From Linum tenue (taxonomy: Eukaryota > Streptophyta > Magnoliopsida > Malpighiales > Linaceae), in the NCBI GenBank assembly GCA_946122785.1, contig CAMGYJ010000011.1, forward strand, positions 42,310,513 through 42,374,512: a stretch of DNA of 64,000 bases, read 5' to 3'. The position numbers and the translations under genes are program-made. Below are positions 1-11,804 of the stretch, one piece after another. The notes beneath the pieces are model-generated. The model was given only the letters and a program-made list of their open reading frames with translations. It had not been told where the DNA came from and did not search any database. The stretch's first letter is position 1, and each line of letters opens with the position of its first letter.

Positions 1-74
1 ATTCAATTTCATACAACTCTTCCTAGCATACAAATCTATGGTTCCTCAAAACCTAAATGAAGGGAAGTTACTCC

Positions 75-116
<42 letters not shown>

Positions 117-828
117 CAAAATCTTATCTAGATCTTCAATCTCCATCGCTAAGCTTGTTTACCGAGCTCCAATGGTAAATAAATCCTCCAAAATGGCTCC
201 AAGAATGACCCCAAGGTGCTCTGTCTCTATAGGAATCGTCCCTTGGGTGTTTGCGATCCAAAACCCAACTCTCTCCCTTCAAAATCCGCAAAACCGCATT
301 TATACAGCTCACAGAAGCCAAGTTACGGCCTCAAGTTACGGCTGTAACCTTTGGGGTTCAGGTCGTAACTTCTGGAATGTATTCTGCCTCCCGTGGCCCT
401 GAGTCACAACCAAAATGGCATAGTTATGGTCTGAACCGTAACTTTGAAGGCCATCCCGTAACTTTGGAGAGGCTGCTGGCTTTCAGTCATTTCTCCCTCA
501 TCCCAACTCTGAAACAGTCGTCGTTTGATCTCAGACGCTCGTAGTCTCGTCCTCTTTCTTTCTATGCCTAGATTTCATGATTCTTTATCCATGAAATGAG
601 ATAGCAATCCATTTTCCCTAGGTCATGCCCGAGTTTCTTCCACCGAGTCACCAATTAATCTCCAATTGACTTGAAACTTGCGTCTATGCTTCATTTTACG
701 TTGTAGGACCTGAAATGTGACAAAGGAATACAAACTAGCGCATAATAGACCAAATTATGATAAACACCCAGCTAAACAATCAAGAAAATAGGGGTAAAAA
801 CATGTGCAAGTTCAGAGTTATCAAAGGT
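1..828 (-). mobile_element. Athila-like LTR, cut by window edge
   Basis: Read on the minus strand this begins TGATAACTC at 828 and runs off the window at 1. It is recognisably related, at roughly two-thirds identity by eye, to the last ~700 bp of the LTR at 12694-14042. Shared blocks include AGGACCTGAAAT near 708 and GGGGTAAAAACATGTG near 792, in the same order and orientation. The right edge abuts Harbinger transposase coding sequence, so this is the outer end of an inserted element or a solo LTR. No primer site or polypurine tract adjoins 828. It is too diverged from the 12.7 kb LTR to be its partner. Confidence 0.75.
77..114. repeat. (AG)n microsatellite
   Basis: An uninterrupted run of 19 AG dinucleotides inside the LTR. 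The related LTR has a short, interrupted AG tract at the equivalent place (13388-13402). Confidence 0.97.
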
Positions 829-1347
829 TCTGCCCATGATGGAAGGGTCTTACTAGATGCCCTAACAAGGTACTATCTTCCTGATGCTGGTTATGAAAAT
901 AGTCCTGGATTTTTTACCCTGTATCATGGTCAAAAGTACCACCTCAAGGAATCGGGTGATAATCCACCTGAAACTACCAAAGAGTACTATAATATGAAGA
1001 ATTCATCAGCTAAAAATGTCATAGAACGCATTTTCAAGATTTTAAAAATGGGATGGACTATTCTAAGGGACTCATCATGGTTCACTTCACGTGAGGTTGC
1101 TCGAATTGTGGTTGTATGTTGCATTATACACAACTTCATGAGGGAAGAAGGAGTCGATCAGTTTGAGAGAACATATCACCAGAACATCATCTTTCAGCTG
1201 AGGTTGAGACAATTGATACTTGCAGCATGCATCCTTGTCCGCAATGGACACAGTACAGGAACCAAAAAGCAATTTTCATGTGGGAGAATAGGCCTAATAG
1301 ATGAAAAAGTCTCATATTTTGTGAATGTGATGTTTCTATTACCTTAA
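829..1347 (+). pseudogene. PIF/Harbinger transposase, C-terminal remnant
   Basis: The frame entering from the LTR continues with the C-terminal half of a DDE_Tnp_4 (HARBI1-like) transposase. Visible blocks are GSAHDGRVLLDAL, then LPDAGYENSPGFF carrying the second catalytic Asp, then a YHL block, then NVIERIF with the catalytic Glu, then CCIIHNFMREE. The first Asp and the N-terminal half are missing because the LTR at 1-828 interrupts the gene just before GSAHD. After about 1160 the frame no longer looks like the family, and it stops at 1345-1347. The gene mobilised a PIF/Harbinger DNA transposon; this copy cannot work. The Myb-like partner ORF follows on the same strand. Confidence 0.8.
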
Positions 1348-1522
1348 ATATGTACTGAAGTTTGTATGGAATGGATGTTGTTTATGGTAATTGAAGTTTG
1401 TACTTAGAATATTTGGATGTTGGATGTTCTTTCTGTTACTATCTTGGAGTGGATTTTCTTTACTAGGTGATTGCGACATGTTCTTTTTGTTATACATACA
1501 ACTTACACTTTTGTCTGGTAGT

Positions 1523-3179
1523 ATGGGAAAGAAGAGGAAAGTTGTAGACAATGCGGATGGTCCTTCACGGGAGTATGATGTGTGGCATTCCAAACACGAC
1601 GTTCCTTTTCTGCAATGTTTATTGGAACTAACTGAGAAAGGGAAGATTAGTGAGGGCACATCCAAGAATGGTGCATACAAGGAACTAGAACGTATGATGG
1701 AAGCAAAAGTTCTTGGTTGTGGAGTGAAGTCGAAACCCACAATTCTGAATAAGTTCAAGAAGCGGAAACAGAAGTATCATGCCACCATTTAGATGCGTTG
1801 GTAAGCAAGTAGGGTTGGCACCCGGTACTCTGCCATATATTGGCTTATGACAAATCCTTTGATGACTATGTGAAGGTAATTGTTTTTATTTTTTTGTTTA
1901 TTGTATGCAGTGCAGTCAAAATCGCGCATTAAAACGTAAAAACGTAAGACCACCAAAACGTTCCAGTTTCTACCTAAAGTCGCTTAGTCACAAAAACTGG
2001 TAAAAACATGGGTAAAATCGGCCACCAAAACATGATTCATCAAAAGTTCTACAACTAATGTTGAGATGTCGCTGACCTTCTATCAGTCTTCTCCCTTAAT
2101 CTTCACTTGTGGCCCTTACCTGGGTTACGATAAAATTTTATGGCCAATTGATCGTATGTAATTATGTAAACTCAAACCAGCTTATGAGAATTTGGATTCT
2201 CAAGCTCGTTTACAGGTTACGATATATTTTTATGAGCTGATTATTAAGATGTTATGAGTTTTCTCTACTTTTGAGTCAACACAAATTAGTTTATGTGTTA
2301 GATATTATATTTTAATTGTGAATTTCATGTAGTTTTTCACTTATCTAAAATCTACACACTCACATTTTACATACTATATGTTGTACTTAACATATTTTAG
2401 CTATTTTAGAGGGTGCGTCAAAAACTTATGCTTTTACGCTTTGATACTATGTTTTACGATTTTACCCATTTTCTGCTTCTAGATAGAATTACACTTTTAA
2501 CTACATTAATTGTATGCTTTTAGTGACTATCAATGTGAATTTTCCATTAAATGATGCACATTCGAAGTTTCTTAATTGATAGGTTTGAATTTATGAAGGC
2601 CTTTACATCTATAAATGTTGCCACAATTTGCTTTACAGGCTGCATGTGTTTGTTTTACAGGTCCATACACACTGCAAAGGAATGAAGAAAAAACCAATTC
2701 CACAGTTATGGGCCCTCGAGCCAATCTTTGCCAAAGGTCGTGCTAATGGTGAAACTGGGTTCACCAGGAATGATGGAAACTCATCCTCCACTAGTGTTGA
2801 AGGTGAAGAGCCACAACCAGAATGCTTTGAGGAGTCTGTCCCTTTCAATGTCGAGGACTTTAACAATGATACTACAGAGGAAGTAATGGCGGGTATCATC
2901 AATGAAGGGGTGGAAGCTCGTAACTGCAACAAGAGGAAGCACTCATCAAAGCCTAATTCGACACAAAAGAAGAAGAAAGGGCACGCCGATGATAGTACCT
3001 CTGAAGTTGCAGCTGAGATAATAGATTTGAGGCCACTCATAAACCGATCAATTGAGAAGATTGCTCGCGCTTTGGGTGAGAGCGAGTTGCAGAATACTAT
3101 GCGACTGGATTTGATGAAGAATTTAGAGAAGGTAGAGGGTCTTACTAGGTCCCATGGTACTTGCTTCCAGAAGGCTTAA
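1523..3179 (+). pseudogene. PIF/Harbinger Myb/SANT-like ORF, two exons, decayed
   Basis: This is the second protein typical of PIF/Harbinger elements, a Myb/SANT-like DNA-binding factor that helps the transposase. Exon 1 starts at ATG 1523 after a basic KKRK stretch. It has the FLQCLLEL and ELERMMEAKVLGCGVKSKP blocks, then meets an in-frame TAG at 1790-1792. Further family-like sequence (DKSFDDYVK) runs to a GT donor near 1876. The intron is expanded by a MITE at 1909-2509. Exon 2 starts after the acceptor at 2660 and continues with the KKKPIPQL block, an acidic stretch, a lysine-rich nuclear-type stretch near 2930-2985, and a helical C-terminus ending at 3177-3179. The internal stop and a short first domain indicate a pseudogene. 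Confidence 0.7.
1909..2509 (-). mobile_element. hAT-type MITE (GTAAAAACG-rich family), copy 1
   Basis: The element begins AGTGCAGTCAAAATCGCGC and ends with a degenerate inverted copy. It is flanked by the 8-bp repeat TTGTATGC at 1901-1908 and 2510-2517. Its right ~110 bp matches the reverse complement of the start of the element at 17571-18206 (shared TTTACGATTTTACCCATTTT). An 8-bp TSD is typical of the hAT superfamily. No coding capacity is seen. It sits in the intron of the Harbinger Myb-like gene. Confidence 0.8.
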
Positions 3180-3639
3180 CAACAGTCTGGGAGACGTGAA
3201 GACCTTCTATAATACGGAAACAGAGGAGGACAAGATGACGCTTGTGCTTGATATTCTGTCTATGTAAAGATGTGGTTTGCTTGTCTTAATATTAGTGATG
3301 TCTTTGTCCGGTTTGCAAAGAGTCTTTTGCCTATGTATCTGTCAGTATAAAGCACTTGTAATGACAGTCTTTGCAAACCTATGACAAGCATTTATTTTGT
3401 AAAGTGCTAGATGGTATAAAAAACATAAACTTATGGTAGATATGGTGTAAATGGAATGGAAATGCATATATTTACATAAATTGCAGCTTGTGTTTTTCTT
3501 CTTTAGGGATTGTTGCTGTGAGATTGTTGCTTTATCTTGTTGGCATATGTATGAATCTCTCCAGGATTGTAGCCCCCAGTTTGGCTTACTGTAAATAACA
3601 CATCTCAAAATAACACATCTCTAATTCTTCCCAGACATG

Positions 3640-3753
3640 ATATTTGGGACAAATATCACATATCAAATGACAAGTAATTGGTTATGTGATATTTGTAAGG
3701 TATTTGACCTCAAATAACAAATTTTTCAAATTATCAATCCAAATGATCACTAA
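3640..3753 (+). mobile_element. Probable right end of the Harbinger element
   Basis: The stretch ends CAATCCAAATGATCAC followed by TAA, the 3-bp target typical of PIF/Harbinger. The inverted form, GTGATCATTTGGATTG, resembles Harbinger termini. An internal inverted repeat (CAAATATCAC near 3653, GTGATATTTG near 3686) lies just inside. The left terminus is outside the window or lost to the LTR insertion, so the pairing is inferred. Confidence 0.45.
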
Positions 3754-5318
3754 GCGTTTTCTCCCCAAAAGCTTCACCGCCACTTGCAGATTTTTCTTTT
3801 GTTCTTGTTTTTCTTTTTTCCGCCTTTGCACTTAAGTCAGCCAATTTTCCCATATTTTTATTACTTTTCCTTTACATAATTTCTTTGTTCAAATCAATAC
3901 ATGATGTGTGAGCAGGTGTGAACAAAGTATGAGCAGGTTACCGGTAAAATAAATAGATAAACCTGATGTGTTTGTCCAAATTCCAATGTCCCCATCAGAT
4001 AATACAGTTTTCGAGTGTTTTCTTCATTTTATTAAAATTAATATTGTTAATCGTGATTAGTAATAGGATATTTTGTACTAAAGTTATGGTTCAACCGTAA
4101 TTCAATCATTTTATAACGTTAAAACCATTTACTGTTTGGATATTCAGTACTTTTTGTTTGATCGGCCGGTATGGAGGTTCTAAAACATTGGTTAAAATAC
4201 AATTAGGATCATATTTGTTAAGAATTCTTATTTAACCTTTACGTTATGGATTGATATTTATTTATGATGATTTTGAGTGTATTGGTTCATGCATCTTCAC
4301 ATAAATCATAGTTTCGACATGAGAAAAAACTTTGTAAAACTTTCTCGGTCTACTCTTGCTAGCACATAAAGGTTTGGTAGAGAAGGGGTTCTAAAACAAT
4401 GTGGGGGGTTTCAATGGCTTGGGTGCCAAGAAACCCCTCCTAGAGCATGTACTTTGGTTTTTCGTGGCACTCTCTACTTTATTTACCCCATTTTATTACC
4501 TCTTTTTCGTTTCTCTTTTCTTTTATTTTCTTTTCGAGGGGGTACTAGAGAGTAAAAACACTTGCCACCTATACATTTAACGACCAATGCTCTTTTTTTG
4601 AGCAACTCACTCCAACACTACACTTCATTTTTCTCATCCCTATCAAGGACCGCACACGGACCTCCTATGTAGAACCTCTATGGAAACTCAAAGGCGAGAG
4701 CTCCGGGACACAAGGACGACTCATATTTAGACACGAAGAAAGGATTGGGTTCGTTCTATTAACACCATTAAGCTCACACGCACGAAGCTCCTAAATTGAA
4801 AACGACCCTCTAAGTCACAAGGCTCAAAGGGGTTGACTAAAGGATGACACATTTCGGGACAATCAACATTTGGGCGTGGACTAATCCTATGCCTCCATCA
4901 TACTTACTAGTGACAACTTGTGATGCTACACACCGTGGTAAGAGGGAACTATCACACCGGAAGAAAACGATCGGCTCAAAGCTCACAGGCTACCTAGTTA
5001 CCCAACCATCTATTCCAATTCACAAACACGATGCATGGCAATTGTGAGCCACAAGTGATCAAGTCAAGACATCCATTCATTTATGCACACCTAAGAACTA
5101 AACTTTTGCCCTATCCTAATGAACTTCTCAATCATCATCATAGGATATATTCGATCACATGCAACAATTCAAGATCAATGCTAATTAACACGAGAATTTC
5201 CCACCATTCGGCCACTTTGCTCATGCAAACATTGCTTGGAGCCCTCAAATTTTTGAAATTTGGGCATACAAAAGGCTCCAAGCATTAATGACACTCACAC
5301 AAGTGTACTAGTAAACTA
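3754..5318. other. Non-coding stretch with one strong hairpin
   Basis: No gene is recognised. A stem-loop with arms GGGGTTTC (4405-4412) and GAAACCCC (4430-4437) is the clearest structure. 4620-5318 may be the 3' untranslated part of the Athila element to the right, because the G-run motif at 5319-5380 normally lies inside such elements. No LTR boundary was found here. Confidence 0.4.
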
Positions 5319-5380
5319 CCCCCCCCCCCCCCACACACACACACTTAAACTCGACATTGCCCTCAATGGCGTAAGAAAGG
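5319..5380 (-). other. Athila 3' motif with G-run and AC microsatellite
   Basis: On the minus strand this reads CATTGAGGGCAATGTCGAGT, then TTTAAGTGTG, an expanded GT tract and a run of 14 G (plus-strand C at 5319-5332, AC repeat to 5344). An ATTGAGGGCAATGT...TTTAAGTGTGGGGGG block is a familiar conserved feature in the 3' part of plant Athila-type elements. The family statement is recalled knowledge; the sequence itself is directly visible. Confidence 0.6.
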
Positions 5381-5659
5381 GGTAGAATGATGTTACCGCT
5401 TGGGCTTGGTGAGTGAAAGTTGGAATCGGACCGGGGTAGGATAATTGAGCTTCAAGGAGAGACAAAAAAAAAAACACACAAACACAATACGACTCGCTCG
5501 AGGCGAGGTTATTACAAGCACAATACATAGTAGTAGTTTATGTCACACACTCACACAAATTGAAGAAAAATAACAAAAACAAAAAGAAAACAAGTTCAGG
5601 GTTACAAGTAGAGAAGTGGGGCCAAAGGACTCCGCTCTGCCACATATCTCACTCGTCGG

Positions 5660-6617
5660 CTACCTCTCTCCGGTGGATGGACCCTCTTCAGAATCGGGTA
5701 GGATACCCTGGCATCGAGCCTTAAGCTCGAGGATGTCGGTCTGCTGGTCGAGGCGGGATGAGAATCCCATGAAGTTTGTCTCTAGGCGATCCACTTTCTA
5801 GACGAGGGGATCGCCTACTGCTGATGGTGGCTGTTGTGCAAGGTGCTGGAGCGCTGGGCGGCGGCGGCGGCCGGGTGCATGAGCAGGTGTCTGCTCGGCT
5901 GCTGGCAGAACCTCGGGGTCAGGCACTACTAGAGCCGGTGCTACTGCAGCTCGCATGACTCTGGAAGGTCGGAGTCCATCAAGGTACTCCACTCCTCTCT
6001 CGCCCTGGAGTACTAGCTTCTGGTTATACAATGTCTCCACTAGGAAGGGCTCCATCCTTACGACTCTGGTGCAGCGGGCCAGATCCACCTGGAAGTGATG
6101 GCGATCCTCGTGATGATGCCCCCCCATGTGCATACTGTCCACTCTGTTCCGCCCCAGGCACCTGGCAAAAGAGGTGGCGATCAACTATCCCAGATGGATC
6201 CTCTACTGGACTCCTCATCGAGTAGAGGGCAATGAGGCCTCTGCTTGTCATCAAGTGGCCTAACTGGAGACTGGGGATGACTGATCTGGTGAGCAGCGTG
6301 TGGAGGATCCTCCACTGGGTCTTCATCTTCACCACATTGGTGCGGCTCCCCTCAAACTCGTCCTACTCGTGCTCTAGGCGGCAGAGGGCTCGGAATGCGC
6401 CCTGGTAGCTGAAGTCGACGGTGTACTGCCGTTCCGTCAGCGTCATGTGAGCGGTGTCGAGCCCCATGGCCTGTGCGAAGGCAAGATAGGTCAGCACTCG
6501 TGGCTGACCTCCCAGCATAAAATCCACGCGTGGCTGGCTCTTCTTGCTGGCCAGGACGAGGTGGGAGAAGGTCGAGTAGAACTCCATGCACAGCTCATGG
6601 TAGATCACCTCGTCCAT
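5660..6617 (-). pseudogene. Athila downstream (env-position) ORF, degenerate
   Basis: The minus-strand frame opens at ATG 6617 with YHELCMEFYSTF, then VDFMLGGQPRVLTYLAFAQAMG, the pattern of the plant transposon protein found downstream of pol in Athila elements. An in-frame TAG lies at 6363-6365. The same frame reopens to about 6024. The signal then shifts to a second frame (6184-5798) and a third that ends at TAG 5660-5662 with a short heptad-like stretch (FMGFSSRLDQQTDILELKAR). At least one stop and two frameshifts break it. Its position after pol and on the same strand fits the element order. Its function in the family is unproven; env-like is a positional label only. Confidence 0.55.
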
Positions 6618-6639
6618 GGTTAAGAGCTGGCGCCACTAG

Positions 6640-7560
6640 GGGTGGCTGAGCACTCCAATCATTGCGGCTCGGCACCTGAACAATTCACAAGATTCAATAA
6701 GGTTCTCTAAACATACATCCTACACACCCAATTCTCCACAATTAACATAGTTAAGGGCAAAATCAAACCTGGAGACTCAAGTAGAGGTGTAGAGGATGAT
6801 GAGGGGAAGGCGATGGAGACGATGAAACGCCGAAAAAGTGGCCGGAAGTGCTCGTCGGAGCCTCGCCGGAGTTTCGCCGGAAATCGCCTCCGGCGAAAAA
6901 AACGTCGGCCAAATCTCCTCAAAATGGAGGGATAGGCCGCGGTTGATGTGGGAAGGATGGGTTTATGGTTGGTTTGGTGAAAAAATGACAAAAAATGGCT
7001 GGAGAAATCAAAATAGGGCGAGTTGTCGCGGTTTTCCGGCCAGATTCAGAGGATTCCGGCGAGGGTTGGGTGAGATTCTGGCCACTCGGCCGTGCTGGCC
7101 GAATTTATAGGCCGTGCTTGGCCGCACGGGCAGGCCCGCAGGGCCGTGCGAGGAGCACTTTAGCCCATGTTGGCCGACACGGCCTGGCCGAGGGATTCCA
7201 CACGGCCGTGCGAAGTGCACATTTGGCCTTGTGGATTTTGTCGAGAGCTCGCACGGCCAGAGGATAAATTCCACACGGCCGTGCGAGAATTGGTGTTGCC
7301 CATGTCCGCTACACGGCCAGGCCAGGCCAAGCCACACGGCCGTGCAAATTTGCACTTTTGGCCGTGTGATTTTCGCCGAGAGCTTGCACAGCCAGGGGAT
7401 AAAATCCATATGGCCGTGCAAGTTTATGACCTGGCCGTGCGAAGTACTGGAGCCCCGAATTCAACCTGGTTTCACTCAAAAACGACATTTGACTCTGGAT
7501 CAACATCTCAAGACTCAAAAACACAAAAAATCAAAGGAAAAAGAGTAAGAAAATGCAAAC
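6640..7560 (-). repeat. Spacer with array of CACGGCCGTGCGA-like motifs
   Basis: Between the downstream ORF and pol lies GC-rich non-coding DNA. From about 7080 to 7460 it carries many copies of a near-palindromic motif around CACACGGCCGTGCGA, spaced irregularly at roughly 20-60 bp. The same core recurs at 13620-13850 in the LTR of this element, together with longer shared words such as GATTTTCGCCGAG. Several overlapping open frames here follow from the GC-rich composition and do not look like genes. Confidence 0.7.
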
Positions 7561-7564
7561 CTCG

Positions 7565-7610
7565 GTGGGGTTGCCTCCCCACAAGCGCTTCTTTACCGTC
7601 TTTTAGCTGG
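7565..7610 (-). other. Conserved post-pol hairpin block
   Basis: Minus strand: CCAGCTAAAAGACGG, then AAGCGCTT, then a perfect stem GTGGGG(AGGCAA)CCCCAC. The stem arms are at 7565-7570 and 7577-7582. A block with AGCTAAAGACG, AAGCGCTT and GGGAGGCAACCC is recurrent just after pol in plant Athila-type elements, to my knowledge. It lies 16 bp beyond the pol stop. Confidence 0.55.
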
Positions 7611-7625
7611 ACGCCAGTAGAGGAA

Positions 7626-10600
7626 CTAAGGGTCCTCGAGCTTGATCAGCAGCTCTGCGCGCTCGACAGCACCTCCCAAGTACAACTTTAGGAGGTGGCC
7701 ATTCACCTTGAATGGCTCAGTTTGAGCATTGCTGATCTCCACCGCACCATGCGGGAAAACTTGGGTGACCGTGAAGGGTCCCGACCACCTCGAACGGAGC
7801 TTGCCCGGAAAGAGTTCCAGGCGTGCATTGAAGAGCAGAACACGATCACCTACCTGAAACTCCTTCGGGCCCCTCAACCTAGCGTCGTGGAGATGCTTGG
7901 TGCGCTCTTTGTAGAGCAGGGTGTTCTCGTAGGCGTGGTAACGCCACTCCTCCAACTCCAGCAGCTGCAACTTACGTTCTGTACCTGCAACACTCAAATC
8001 CAGATTTAGCAGCTTAATGGCCCAGAAGGCCTTGTGCTCTAGCTCTACCGGCAAATGGCACGCCTTCCCATAGACAAGCCTATAGGGAGAAGTGCCAATC
8101 GGATTTTTATAGGCAGTCCTATACGCCCAGAGAGCATCATCGAGCTTGGTGGACCAATCCTTGCGGGACTGATCCACCGTCTTTTCAATTATCCGTTTTA
8201 ATTCCCGGTTCGTCAGCTCGGCCTGCCCATTTGACTGGGGATGGTAGGCCACCGACACCTGATGCTTAACGCCATAGCGAGAGAGGAGTTTAGTGAATTG
8301 CCCCTGAAAATGGGTTCCTCTATCACTAATAATGGCTCGAGGTATCCCGAACCGGGAGAACAGCTGCTTCAGAAATGAGCAGACCCGTCTTGCATCATTG
8401 GTGGGCATGGCTTGAGCTTCTGCCCACCTCGAGACGTAGTCCACTGCAACCAATATGTACAGATTGCCAAAAGATGGAGGGAATGGGCCCATGAAATCGA
8501 TACCCCAAACATCAAAAATTTCACAAATAACAGAGATATGTTGGGGCATCTCATCCCGGGCAGAAATGTTACCTGACCTTTGGCAGCGGTCGCACTGTCG
8601 TGCGAAGGTGTCTGCATCTTTGAAGAGCGAGGGCCAATAGAAGCCCGACTGTAGCACCTTCCGCGCAGTGCGGTTTCCTCCATGATGACCTCCAGTAGGT
8701 CCCTCGTGGCATTGAGACAGGATGTCTCCCATCTCATGCTCCATGACACAACGCCGGATCACGCCATCTGCTCCGATTCTGAAGAGGTAAGGATCCTCCC
8801 AGAAGTAGTGTTTCAGATCGGAGAAGAACTTGCGCTTCGCATGAGTAGCCATCCCCTTGGGTAACTGCTTGCCCACCAGATAATTGGCAAAGTCAGAATA
8901 CCAAGGGGCCACGCTGTCCACCAGTGTCATCGCCAGCAATCGCTCGCCCGGGAAGGAGTCGTCGATCTCCTCCACGAAGTTGTCCACCGGAGGGGCTTCC
9001 AACCTTGAGAGATGATCTGCAGCAACATTCTCGGCTCCTTTCTTGTCCCGGATCTCGATATCAAACTCCTGCAGCAGCAGGATCCATCGGATGAGCCTAG
9101 GCTTTGCATCAGCCTTGCTCATCAGGTAGCGAATCGCCGAGTGGTCAGTGTAGACCACCACATGGGAGAGCACCAGATAGGGTCGGAGCTTGTCAAACGC
9201 ATACACCACAGCGAGGAGCTCCTTATCTGTGGTGGTGTAGTTCTCCTGTGCATCGTTCCAGGTCTTGGACGCGTAGTAGATGGGCTGGAAGTGCGTCTCG
9301 CGTCTCTGACCCAGAACTGCTCCGACTGCATAGTCACTCGCATCGCACATCAGCTCAAAAGGAAGAGACCAGTCAGGAGTCACCATGATAGGTGCATGGG
9401 TAAGCTTCTCCTTCATACTCTCAAATGCAGATGTGCACTCGGGAGTGAACTGGAATGGTGCATCCTTCTCCAGCAGCTTGGTCAAAGGCATGGCAATCTT
9501 CGAGAAATCTTTGACGAAGCGCCGGTAAAAGCCTGCATGACCCAGAAAGCTGCGAATCCCCTTCACAGAAACAGGAGGGGGTAACTGACTGATCGTCTCA
9601 ATCTTCGCGCGATCCACCTCGATTCCCTGCTTGGAGATCTTGTGCCCGAGCACAATACCCTCACGAACCATGAAATGGCACTTCTCCCAGCTGAGTGCCA
9701 GATTAGTCTCCTCGCACCTCTTCAGAACGAGTTCCAGGTTATGGAGACAGTGAGTGAAGGAGTCTCCATATACCGAGAAATCATCCATGAAGACTTCCAT
9801 GATCTCTCCAACCATTCGGTCGAAGATCGCCAGCATGCATCTCTGGAAGGTCGCTGGTGCATTACACAGCCCAAATGGAATCCTCCGGTAAGCAAAAGTG
9901 CAGAAGGGGCAAGTGAATGTGGTCTTCGCCTGATCCTCCGGTGCAATAGGAATCTGGAAGTAACCAGACATGTCATCCAGGAAGCAATAGAGCTCATGGC
10001 CAGCCAACCTCTCCAGCATCTTATCAATGAAAGGTAGGGGAAAATGATCTTTCCTGGTGACGTCATTCAGGCGCCGGTAATCGATGCAGACTCTCCAGCC
10101 GGTCACGGTCCGCATCGGGATCAACTCCTTCTTCTCATTCGGGACCACCGTCATCCCGCCTTTCTTCGGAACCACCTGAGTGGGGCTGACCCACTTGCTA
10201 TCAGATATAGCAAAGATGATCCCTGCATCCATGAGCTTCACAATCTCTGCCCGGACCACTGCCTCCAAGTTAGGAGACAATCTCCTCTGTGGCTGCCTGA
10301 CTGGCTTAACCTCATCCTCCATCAAAATTCTGTGGGAGCAGAAGGATGGGCTAATGCCTCTGATGTCGGTGATCTTCCATGCCATGGCTCGGGCATACTT
10401 CTGCAGCAGAGCCACCAGCCTGCTCTTCTGCTCGGGTGTCAGATCCGAGCTAATAATAACCGGGAGCTTATTCCCCTCCCGGAGAAATGCATACTCTAGG
10501 TGAGATGGGTGGGGTTTAAGCTCCAGCTCTGGTGGCTCCTCCAATGATGTAGCGAGTCGGGGCGAGATGGGGATCGGCTTGAATGGTATCTCTCGCCCCT

Positions 10601-11765
10601 CGCTCGCAGCCGCGTCCAGCTCCGCAAGCTGCTCATCCAGCTGCACATCCTGTGATGCCTGTTCCCCTAGCAAAAGACAACGCTCAAGGAAATCATCAGT
10701 ACCCGCACTCGTGATGGCGAGTGCGGTCTCAAAATCAGCAACAACATCACAGTAATCTAGATCATCATGGAGCTGGGGATGTTTCATACTATCAGAAACA
10801 GAGAAGGTGATTTGTTCACCCCCGGCTCTCAAAATCAGTTTTCCATCATTAACATCAATGAGCGCCTTGGCGGTGGCGAGAAAAGGTCTACCCAGTATCA
10901 ATGGCACATCAACATCCTCATTTATGTCCAAAATCACAAAATCAACAGGATATGAAAATGGCCCTACTGCGACTATCAAGTCCTCTGCTATACCCCTAGG
11001 ATGCACAATGGATCTATCAGCAAGCTGGATGCTCATCCTAGTATTACTGGGTTCACCTAGGCCTAGCTTCTTAAACAGTGTATATGGCATGACATTTATG
11101 CTAGCGCCTAAATCCGCCAAGGACTTCCCTACATGCAAACTACCAATCATGCAAGAGATAGTGAAACTCCCTGGGTCTTTTCGCTTCTCTGGTAGTTTGT
11201 TCTGCAGGATGGCAGAACACTCCTCGTTGAGGATCACCGTTGATAGCTCCCCAAGCTTCCTCTTGTTGGTGAGGAGATCCTTCATGAACTTGGCATACTT
11301 GGGCATCTTCGATAATGCCTCCACGAAGGGCATGCTAATATTCACCTGCTTCAGCATTGTCATGAATTTGGCAAACTCAGTCTCCAGTCGGTCCTTGTGC
11401 AACCGAGTAGGAAAGGGAAGCTGGGGTACATACTCCTTCACCACTTGTTGCGGTTTAGGAGCAGGCACCTCAACCTCCTTCTCCATTTCTTCCTGATTAG
11501 CTGGAAGTGCTGAAGCAGGGGTCTCTCTCTCCTCTACCCGAACAGGTGGATCGGCAATCACCTTGCCACTCCTGGTTGTGATGGCATTGCAGTTGGCATT
11601 CGGATCCTGCGGGTGAGGGATGGTCTGACCAGGCAAGGTACCTGGAGTTCTCTGAGCAACAGCCTGGGCAACACTCCCAAGCTGGGTCTGTATATCTCGC
11701 AGCACAGCCTGCGTGTTTCTCTGACCAGCTTCTAGCTCCAGGAATTTGCTTGAAGCTTTCTCCAT
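7626..11765 (-). CDS. pol: Athila Ty3/gypsy polyprotein (protease-RT-RNase H-integrase)
   Basis: An uninterrupted 1379-residue frame. Residues 1-200 are the gag/protease linker ([19 protein letters not shown] region). The aspartic protease has the Athila-type DLGASIN at ~218 and ILGRPF near 291. Reverse transcriptase spans ~500-690, with the first catalytic Asp in CFLDDMSGY (~597) and FMDD at ~659-662. RNase H has CDAS (~808), DKEL (~849) and TDHS (~874). The integrase zinc finger H..H..CDRC runs to ~1060. The integrase core has GIDFMG (~D1090), SDRG (~D1148) and GQAE (~E1183). All catalytic residues looked for are present, so this pol has no visible inactivating change. It is in the same frame as the upstream gag, from which two TGA codons separate it. 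It makes and inserts element cDNA. Confidence 0.93.
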   Translation of the reverse strand: MEKASSKFLELEAGQRNTQAVLRDIQTQLGSVAQAVAQRTPGTLPGQTIPHPQDPNANCNAITTRSGKVIADPPVRVEERETPASALPANQEEMEKEVEVPAPKPQQVVKEYVPQLPFPTRLHKDRLETEFAKFMTMLKQVNISMPFVEALSKMPKYAKFMKDLLTNKRKLGELSTVILNEECSAILQNKLPEKRKDPGSFTISCMIGSLHVGKSLADLGASINVMPYTLFKKLGLGEPSNTRMSIQLADRSIVHPRGIAEDLIVAVGPFSYPVDFVILDINEDVDVPLILGRPFLATAKALIDVNDGKLILRAGGEQITFSVSDSMKHPQLHDDLDYCDVVADFETALAITSAGTDDFLERCLLLGEQASQDVQLDEQLAELDAAASEGREIPFKPIPISPRLATSLEEPPELELKPHPSHLEYAFLREGNKLPVIISSDLTPEQKSRLVALLQKYARAMAWKITDIRGISPSFCSHRILMEDEVKPVRQPQRRLSPNLEAVVRAEIVKLMDAGIIFAISDSKWVSPTQVVPKKGGMTVVPNEKKELIPMRTVTGWRVCIDYRRLNDVTRKDHFPLPFIDKMLERLAGHELYCFLDDMSGYFQIPIAPEDQAKTTFTCPFCTFAYRRIPFGLCNAPATFQRCMLAIFDRMVGEIMEVFMDDFSVYGDSFTHCLHNLELVLKRCEETNLALSWEKCHFMVREGIVLGHKISKQGIEVDRAKIETISQLPPPVSVKGIRSFLGHAGFYRRFVKDFSKIAMPLTKLLEKDAPFQFTPECTSAFESMKEKLTHAPIMVTPDWSLPFELMCDASDYAVGAVLGQRRETHFQPIYYASKTWNDAQENYTTTDKELLAVVYAFDKLRPYLVLSHVVVYTDHSAIRYLMSKADAKPRLIRWILLLQEFDIEIRDKKGAENVAADHLSRLEAPPVDNFVEEIDDSFPGERLLAMTLVDSVAPWYSDFANYLVGKQLPKGMATHAKRKFFSDLKHYFWEDPYLFRIGADGVIRRCVMEHEMGDILSQCHEGPTGGHHGGNRTARKVLQSGFYWPSLFKDADTFARQCDRCQRSGNISARDEMPQHISVICEIFDVWGIDFMGPFPPSFGNLYILVAVDYVSRWAEAQAMPTNDARRVCSFLKQLFSRFGIPRAIISDRGTHFQGQFTKLLSRYGVKHQVSVAYHPQSNGQAELTNRELKRIIEKTVDQSRKDWSTKLDDALWAYRTAYKNPIGTSPYRLVYGKACHLPVELEHKAFWAIKLLNLDLSVAGTERKLQLLELEEWRYHAYENTLLYKERTKHLHDARLRGPKEFQVGDRVLLFNARLELFPGKLRSRWSGPFTVTQVFPHGAVEISNAQTEPFKVNGHLLKLYLGGAVERAELLIKLEDP

Positions 11766-11804
11766 GAACTGCTCGATGTTGATTCAGCTGTGGCGGGGTT
11801 TTGG

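Noticed and set aside
4055..4175. TAGGATATTTT...AACCG block resembling 52510-52620 as a shared transposon
   Set aside because: Similarity is short and patchy and no termini or target duplication could be found.
6031..6225. Plus-strand frames opposite the degenerate Athila downstream ORF
   Set aside because: Shadow of the minus-strand coding remnant, with no domain of their own.
7008..7691. Several overlapping open frames around 7.0-7.7 kb
   Set aside because: They arise from the GC-rich CACGGCCGTG array and the antisense of pol. Frames exist in all directions with no domain.
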